A stretch of 64,000 bases of DNA from Lolium rigidum (lineage: Eukaryota; Streptophyta; Magnoliopsida; Poales; Poaceae). A program made the position numbers and the translations under genes. Position 1 is the first letter of the stretch. Each line of letters begins with the position of its first letter. A model generated the notes under the pieces. That model ran no database searches. It was not told where the DNA came from and saw only the letters and a list, made by a program, of their open reading frames with translations. The stretch is from the NCBI RefSeq assembly GCF_022539505.1, contig NC_061508.1, positions 92,111,276 through 92,175,275 of the forward strand. Reading direction: 5' to 3'. Of this stretch, positions 58,091 through 64,000 are shown in pieces.

Positions 58091-59260
58091 TGTTGACGTC
58101 GAAACCCACCGGCGGGCAGAGACGGGCAACACCGTAGAGCCCGGAACAACTAGGGCTGCGGCTGGCCCCAGTCCCTCAGAGCGACGGCCCGCAAAGCCTC
58201 CCTGGTCGCACGCACCGATGTTTATCACAAGGGCGTGCCACCCGACCTATACCTGGTCGGGAAGGTGTGGATGATGCCTCGCTTAGTTTCCTGCAGGGCA
58301 CACACGTAAACGTTAAATACGAGCCTCGATCGGCTCTCGAGGTTATCCTGTGAATCGGCTCAAAGAGCCGATCCACCCATGATTCGGACGGGGTGTCCGA
58401 ATATATGGTGGTCCTGCTTGATCAAGGTAAAGCTGATTAGATCTACGACGATCCGGGGTTTTCACCGCATAACCGGATCATCCTACTCGGGTTCGGGCCT
58501 CGCGCTCGCGCACGGTGACCGTAAGCCGATCCTAGACAGGGCCTAAAAACCAACACGAGGTTGATCCCCGGAACATCCGTTCTAGGACTAGCAAACGTCA
58601 CCCTACACGCCGCTGGATCCTCCGCCCCCTTGTAAGGCCTAACTATTGCAGATATTAAACTAATCCTTGTAGAACAAGGAGCAATCGTAACGGATCAGAT
58701 CTACTAAACTATGATCAAGCGGGGTGCCGCCCCTACGCCTAAGATAGGCGTAAGGGCGGCTAGACATGCAAGGGTTGCACTACGAAAGCATGCAAGCATG
58801 AAGAACAATGCTAACCCTAACATGTCTAAGATAACTACGTTGCTCGCCATCAAAAGGCTTCGGCACGAGCAACGCATGAACAACGTAGGCGAGCTTGTGC
58901 TGCCTAGATCGCAAGATGCGATCTAGGCAGACATGATGCTACCGGTAGAAACCCTCGAGACGAAGGAGTTGGCGATGCGCCGAGATTTGTTTGTGGTTGA
59001 ACGTTGGTTGTTCTTTATTCCATAAACCCTAGATACATATTTATAGTCCAGCGGACTTTCTAATGTGGGCGTGCACTAAACCGTGCACGAGTAAGATTCT
59101 ATCTCTAAACTAAGATGCGATCTAATATGTTACAGATACATGGGCAATTAAGCCCAACTTGGTATAAAAGGCCGATCCACCTATTCCTTCTGTATATATA
59201 TTCTTCACGTCCATCTTGATCGCGGCCCACCTCTGACTTGGTCAAATTCTGGTGATAACA
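58091..59260 (-). repeat. 5' LTR of the Tat-like element
   Basis: 1,170 bp, the same length as its partner. On the minus strand TATAAATA at 59045-59038 lies about 215 bases into the LTR and is the likely TATA box; it is conserved in the other LTR near 53200. Followed by the ATTTC duplication at 59261-59265. Confidence 0.9.
59038..59045 (-). promoter_or_regulatory. LTR TATA box of the Tat-like element
   Basis: Minus strand GGACTATAAATATGTATC. Transcription of the element from here would run in the same direction as the Ulp1-like gene. Confidence 0.5.
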
Positions 59261-59344
59261 ATTTCATAAAAAATACCCCATCATTTTAAAAAAAGCAAAA
59301 CCGGAGATTGTAGCGAAAACAGAAAGAAATAGTTTATAACTCAC

Positions 59345-60347
59345 AGCAAGAATGTAGTTGGAGAACTCAAAACACTTACCCTTCCTCCCAAGCAATTTAC
59401 AAGTTCTGTTGTATCTATGCACTCCAGAGATGAAATGTTCAAAAACAAGCATACAGAAATCAACAGAACTTGTAGATTCTGGATCTTGAAGGATAGACAA
59501 GTAATCTGTGTTGGGGAGCTCACTGCTTGAAGGAAACAGAAAACACTTGAAAGCAATGACCATAAAACAGACAAAGACTTCTTTGTCGGTCAAAACCTCT
59601 CGAGACTTTAGTTTGTTACCAAAGAAAGTAATGTGAGGCAACTCTGGCAATCCAAACATTTTCAAAAGGAAATCTGCACCAGCTTCACTATCAGGAATAG
59701 GAACACATCCAGAATTAGACAACCCAATGGCATAATGAATTGAATCCTTAGAGATTGAGATGCTCTTCGAATCGTTTACAACTATCTGATGAGTGACATG
59801 GTTGACACACCCACAGATCCAGCGAACAAAAGCAGAAGGAATCTCGCATTTCTCGAGCAACAAGAGGCAACCAAAACCAAAATTCCTGATGACATTCTTA
59901 CGACGGTCAGTCAATGATTTCACAATCTCGCAGAAGTACTTAATGGAATATGAGGTAAACGACTCTCTGCCAATAGCATGCTCCTTTAACCGTTTTCTCT
60001 GAAAAATAGTTAAGAATTGAGGACAGCGAAAAAATAAAAGCACTTCATGGAAACTATCAAAAAAAACAACAATAGAAAAAGTGACCTTAGAAAAGATGAC
60101 AGATTCATTGCAGAACTTAGCAAAGTCCCTCTTGAGAGATTTAATAGCCTATAAAACAAAGCAACCAGCAACAATATGATCAATTCAACCTGGTACAAAA
60201 AATAAGGAATTATATAAAAAAATACTGCAACTAAACAACCTCTTTGCGAAAAAACTCAAACAAAGCATCATCCAAAATCCTCTTCCTCCTAGGCCTGACA
60301 TTTTCCTTTAGCAAAGGAGACAGATATATGGGTGAAAAAGCATACAT
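59345..60347 (-). CDS. Ulp1-like protease gene, 5' block (exons 1-3)
   Basis: Exons: 60351-60240 (with in-frame ATG at 60347), 60148-60086, 59998-59345; phases agree. The protein begins MYAFSPIYLSPLLKENVRPR RKR, then AIKSLKRDFAKFCNESVIFS, then a 218-residue exon with WICGCVNHVTHQIVVNDSKS, YAIGLSNSGCVPIPDSEAGA and FGLPELPHITFFGNKLKSRE. The big exon resembles the mobile-domain-like N-terminal regions found before Ulp1 domains in plant transposon proteins. An earlier exon is likely: 60544-60409 has good splice sites, but the frame that continues into exon 1 (ending AYHLVIK) is less protein-like than another (GRRFGDDLSNWNSDCVSAS) that would meet a stop. The true start is therefore unresolved. Confidence 0.7.
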
Positions 60348-60351
60348 GCAT

Positions 60352-63300
60352 CTGTAACTTCGAGAAGAACAAAAATAAACCGCGACAAATCCCAAGTAAT
60401 AATCATACTTTATCACCAGATGATAAGCTATTCCCCAAGCTATCAACATTTGACAAACCAAAATCACCGTCATGATCTGATGCACTAACACAATCCGAAT
60501 TCCAATTCGATAAGTCGTCACCAAATCTTCTTCCAGTATGAGCACTACACAGGAAAAGCAAACATAGAAAAAGTCAATGGACAAAAAAGCATATTATACA
60601 CACCTAAAAGTAAAAAAAAAAATCAAGCAAAGCGTGAACTAGACACACAATTGCCGTGTATTGATCCTGTCTACGAAAAGTCGAAAAGCTGATACAATTA
60701 GAAAGGAAGAAATCATATCCTGAATATCTGATGATAATGAACAAAAACTGACAGCAGCTACGCATATGACACCTAAGACATGCTACAAAACTGCTAGTGC
60801 ACCATATTCAGATTCAGAAAAATAAACCCTCCTCACCCTAAGTGGGTACCATGAATTTGTCTTAGCATGAGTAAACAACCAATAAATTGATGAAAGAAGA
60901 GTATTTAACAATCATATTTGCATTATCATAAAAACAGAAAAGTTAAAGAAATGTATTGGATCAATCCAGAAAATACCCTATCCATGAGAAATGCCACTTG
61001 AAATGATAGTGATGCAAGCAGGCCAAGTTTTCCACAAATGAGTAACTAATAAAGACGTAGAGACAAAATGAAAGTTATAGATAGCATGATTGTTAAGACG
61101 AGCAGTTCCAGCACTCTGAGCTCTGACACCCGCACCAGCAAACTGCATCATCGCCCAACATGTTTAGATAATGTGACTAGACTAGACTAGTATGAGTCAG
61201 GTCCGGACAGCTGTCGTTGGAACGGAATAAACGATTTATGTTACTGTCGGCAATGAGACTACTTGGCTCTTGATCAAATAAGAGCCAGATAACAAAAAAA
61301 TATAGATGGAAGAAGTTCACAGCAAGAACAGGGAAACTTCCTAACCTATATCTAAAAACTAGTGCCCTGGATTGGTGCAGCTATGCCACTAGCTTGTTGT
61401 GCGGGGCTTTTCTCCCATCTAATCTGATGTTTATGTTGCCGAAAAGATGAAACATATAACATAATAGAAATGAGACAGAGAAGGACAATGCTCTTCAACA
61501 CTTGCATACAAAAAGAATTACCTGCTGGCAGGTGCGCGCAACCAACAGTTGCAAGCCCAACACAAAAAGAATCACAGAACATAGAAAACATTTTATTGAA
61601 ACAACCATAAAATTCTCAAATGAACTAAAAGATTCAAAGGCCACTTTCCTTACAGAGAATGCCCCCAGTACTCAAAAGGGTTCTTCAACCAAAAAAAAAA
61701 CTCAAAAGGTTTTTAAAATATATTCTATATAGATGATCACACACAAACAAGTTAACTGGAGGAGGTCAAAAACAATTCTGATGTGGCCACGGAAATGGAA
61801 TGAGATCAGCACCACCCATTCCTATCTTAAAAGATTAGTCGTCCTGCCATGTCCCTTGTAGAACAAAAACAATTCTGCTGAAGTTATGTTGGTACCTTGA
61901 TGGTCCTTGTAGCAGAGATAAACTGAAGAACAAACCGCTGTGCAATTATAATAGAACATGCGAGCATAACAGAAAATAGCGACCCAAGGCTAGGAAGAAA
62001 AATGCGCAGATACTAAACACATAGATATTGGACAGCACATGGAAAAATCAGCCATATATCAAGAGAAAAGCAATTGCAGTACTTCTGAAAAAAAACTGGA
62101 GTTTTAGGCTTAGTTTTACACATCCTAGCAATTGCCAATTACCAAAATCAATGACCACATAGCAAGTGCACAGTCACGGATAGAAGGGCTTCTGAAAAGA
62201 CTAAACTATATTTGCTTCCTCCCCATAAGCCAGTACCAATTCAGCTTCACTTGGCAGCCCCGGGTGCCACTTGTGAATAAAGGGATTGCTTACAAACACT
62301 AGTGAGTCTACAACATTTCATTAGCATGTGTTGTACAGCCAATTTAATCCTATAACCTGAAGATCAACTAAGCTAAAATCTATCTAACTCAGAATCAAAC
62401 TCATACTCATCATCCCCCTTGTAATAGAAACCCCCATCTCGCTACCTCCAATAATAATCAATCCTTGAGAGATGACCTTCAGAGCGCATGCTAAAACAAA
62501 TCCAACTACCACACCTAAAATCATACAAATGGATCCTGAATGAACAAATCTGCCTATATACAATCAAACATCAAACAAAAACCTGAAGATGAAATTCATA
62601 CCACAGGCTAGAAACATATCCAACTTCACAGAAAAATCATAAAAAAACATACAATGGATACATAATGAGCACACCTAACTACGTCCAAATGAACAGCAGA
62701 GCACCCGCCGGCAGGGGTAACACTGGCACGGACACAACAGCTGGCGTAGGATCACGCGAACACGCAAGCGAGAGGTCCGAAGGCACTGATGGAGAAACCG
62801 TACGGTGTCGAAGACCAGCAGAGCTACACCGCGTTGCTCTCCCAGAACCCAGAGGCCCGCCACGGACAGGACAGACCACCGGCGACCTCTCACAGAATGC
62901 ACCGCCAACACAAAGGCAAGCAGGCAACCTAGAGGGAGGAACACCAGGCCAACGAGCACTAGCACCTCAATCAATCATAAGAACATCAAGAGAGCCTCTC
63001 TTCAAACATCAGAAAATAATAGGTAAATAAACAGAGCACAAACAACAAAGAATATGGAGGCATATCAAGCCAAAGTAGAGCCCATCCGCGATACTACAGA
63101 GACAACGAAACAACCAGAGAGAAATCCATACACGGAGAATCGACAAGTCAGGTAACAGAGGCACCAAAAAGGGCAAACAGAATAATAAGTAACCACAAGG
63201 AAGCAATAGACCTATAATTAAGACTTAAGAATTGTACGCCCCTCGCCTTGGTTAGTGAAATCCTGGGTATAAGTAGAGTTGACAAGCCTATTCCAGCAAA

Positions 63301-63530
63301 ATGTGTATCATATTGATAGCATATGGAAAAATTGCTCAGGTCATGAAACTTGTCATGACAAAGGTACATGGAATGCTAAACTAATTCCTACAAACTGAAC
63401 ATGTGAACAAAATCTACAGGGTGCTTGAGATGTTTCAGATGTAGATCGAGAAATGAAATCCCGCCACCAAAATCAAACAAAACATTCGCAGGGGTAGTAC
63501 ACAGAAACGAACAAAGTGACAGAAATTCCC
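60352..63530. other. Upstream region of the Ulp1-like gene
   Basis: Apart from the candidate exon 60409-60544 (minus) I see no supported coding sequence. A GC-richer patch at 62690-62960 (around ACCCGCCGGCAGGGG) has overlapping frames on both strands and may be a leader exon. The rest is AT-rich MULE DNA. Confidence 0.35.
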
Positions 63531-63960
63531 ATTACCAATCTCGCATCCCGCGAGCTAGCCTTGAGCGCTCGAGATCCCCTGGACTCTTCCCCGATGCACG
63601 ACGAAGAGAACGGCCACCCCCCTCCCGAATCTCCATTAACGGCGAGCGTGGAGTCGACCCACCACCAGCCGTCGGCGAAGCTTGTCGACGCTTCCCGGCA
63701 TGACGTGCCCCATCAGCCCGCGGCCGAAGAGGACACGCCGCCCGCGCATGGCCCGCCCCAGCATCCAGCGGAGAAGGAGGATGCAGTGCCGCTCCGCCGC
63801 TACGCACCATGGAGGCAGCGCAGTGCCTCCGCGCCCCTTCGCCGGAGGAGGATCGTGGACCGCCGCGCTTCTTCGCCGGAGGAGAATCGTGGAGCGCAGC
63901 GCCCTCTCCGCCTCGGCGATGCCAGAGAGAGACAGAGACAGAGAGAAAAGAGATAAGACA
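63531..63960. promoter_or_regulatory. GC-rich block, possible 5' end of the Ulp1-like gene
   Basis: GC content jumps well above the flanks. All frames here are open for some distance, as expected of GC-rich DNA, so none is convincing. It contains an imperfect tandem repeat: CTTCGCCGGAGGAGGATCGTG then CTTCGCCGGAGGAGAATCGTG, about 39 bp apart near 63837 and 63870. In grasses such GC-rich islands mark transcription starts, and a minus-strand start here would lead into the Ulp1-like gene. Tentative. Confidence 0.3.
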
Positions 63961-64000
63961 CGGGGAGAAATGAATGGACGCTAGATTTTCAGAAAGAAAA

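Larger units (their letters stand above)
52243..59260 (-). mobile_element. Complete gag-only Tat-like gypsy element
   Basis: 7,018 bp on the minus strand: 5' LTR 59260-58091, gag 58029-55504, a plus-strand acidic ORF 53691-54149, a polypurine tract complement at 53413-53440 (minus ACCAGGGGGGCATG), and 3' LTR 53412-52243. Both LTRs are 1,170 bp and differ at few sites by eye, so the insertion is fairly young. Protease, RT, RNase H and integrase are missing, so it depends on other elements. The minus strand after the 5' LTR reads CATTCCGGCACGCCCGGTGGG, probably a mutated primer-binding site; I could not assign the tRNA. It lies in the intron between exons 3 and 4 of the Ulp1-like gene, in the same orientation as the gene. 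Confidence 0.9.
31111..64000. mobile_element. Mutator-like element (MULE) with FAR1-type transposase and Ulp1-like protease
   Basis: The left edge is set at 31111 because homology to the host Athila element stops there; a GGGAGTGACTATCTAGCAGC string starts at 31113 and could be the left terminal inverted repeat. The element carries a plus-strand FAR1/MULE transposase gene and a convergent minus-strand Ulp1-like protease gene. MULEs carrying ULP1-type peptidases are known in plants (Kaonashi/KI-MULE and relatives). I find no inverted copy of the left end before 64000, so the right end lies outside and the target duplication cannot be checked. Without the two nested retrotransposons (about 13.8 kb) at least 19 kb is MULE sequence, which is large. 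The grouping of both genes in one element is an inference from position and known MULE architecture. Confidence 0.6.

Noticed and set aside
58030..58149. Upstream extension of gag to ATG 58149
   Set aside because: It would start inside the 5' LTR; the ATG at 58029 follows the LTR and begins a conserved-looking protein.
63516..63984. Frames of 92-146 codons at the right edge
   Set aside because: GC-rich DNA keeps all frames open; no domain and the region is cut by the window end.

Overview
The window looks like intergenic DNA from a large grass genome, most probably Pooideae (wheat, barley, oat or ryegrass relatives). This rests on recognition of its repeats: Athila-lineage LTRs that begin TGATACGTC and carry a GC-rich centre, tRNA-Asp primer-binding sites (TGGCGCCGTTGCCGGG), Tat-lineage gypsy elements with antisense ORFs, a del/Tekay-like LTR of about 5.6 kb, and a Mutator-like element (MULE) with FAR1-type transposase and Ulp1-type protease genes. 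I see no ordinary cellular gene, tRNA or rRNA. Species and family names cannot be fixed without a search.

Layout. 1-1963: unrecognised DNA with a decayed gene (in-frame stop and frameshift). 1964-4502: end of a Tat-like gypsy element, an LTR followed by a plus-strand 'putative gypsy type transposon' (Transposase_28) ORF that is cut off. 4503-6316: minus-strand Athila LTR plus a little internal sequence. 6317-10347: plus-strand Athila element with LTR, tRNA-Asp PBS, gag/protease remnant and 3' noncoding region, ending in a 100-N gap (10348-10447). 10448-17399: 3' end of a del/Tekay-like element with a very long LTR. 17400-20735: 3' end of another Athila element with its LTR, abutting a 47-bp scrap of a second Transposase_28 ORF. 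20736-26526: two fused Athila pieces (LTR + gag, then a truncated LTR + gag). 26527-31110: minus-strand non-autonomous Athila element.

31111-64000: a MULE apparently inserted in the last element and running off the window. Its plus-strand FAR1/MULE transposase gene (36296-39501) is broken several times. Its convergent minus-strand Ulp1-like protease gene (60347 to 41272) is open through every exon I can define. All exon phases match, and the His-Asp-Gln-Cys active site has yeast Ulp1 spacing. Two complete LTR retrotransposons sit inside two of its introns: a non-autonomous Athila element (43293-50112, TSD CACAA, antisense to the gene) and a gag-only Tat-like element (52243-59260, TSD ATTTC, same sense as the gene). 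The second lies 16 bp from a splice acceptor, and its LTR end supplies a CTGAC branch-point-like motif at a suitable distance.

Most of the window is therefore nested insertions. The most interesting signals are: (1) the unequal decay of the MULE's two genes, (2) the intron-seated retrotransposons that leave the Ulp1 reading frame intact, (3) the antisense acidic ORF in the Tat-like element, and (4) small ORFs conserved between copies of the non-autonomous Athila family. All boundaries were read by eye; no alignment or database search was run.
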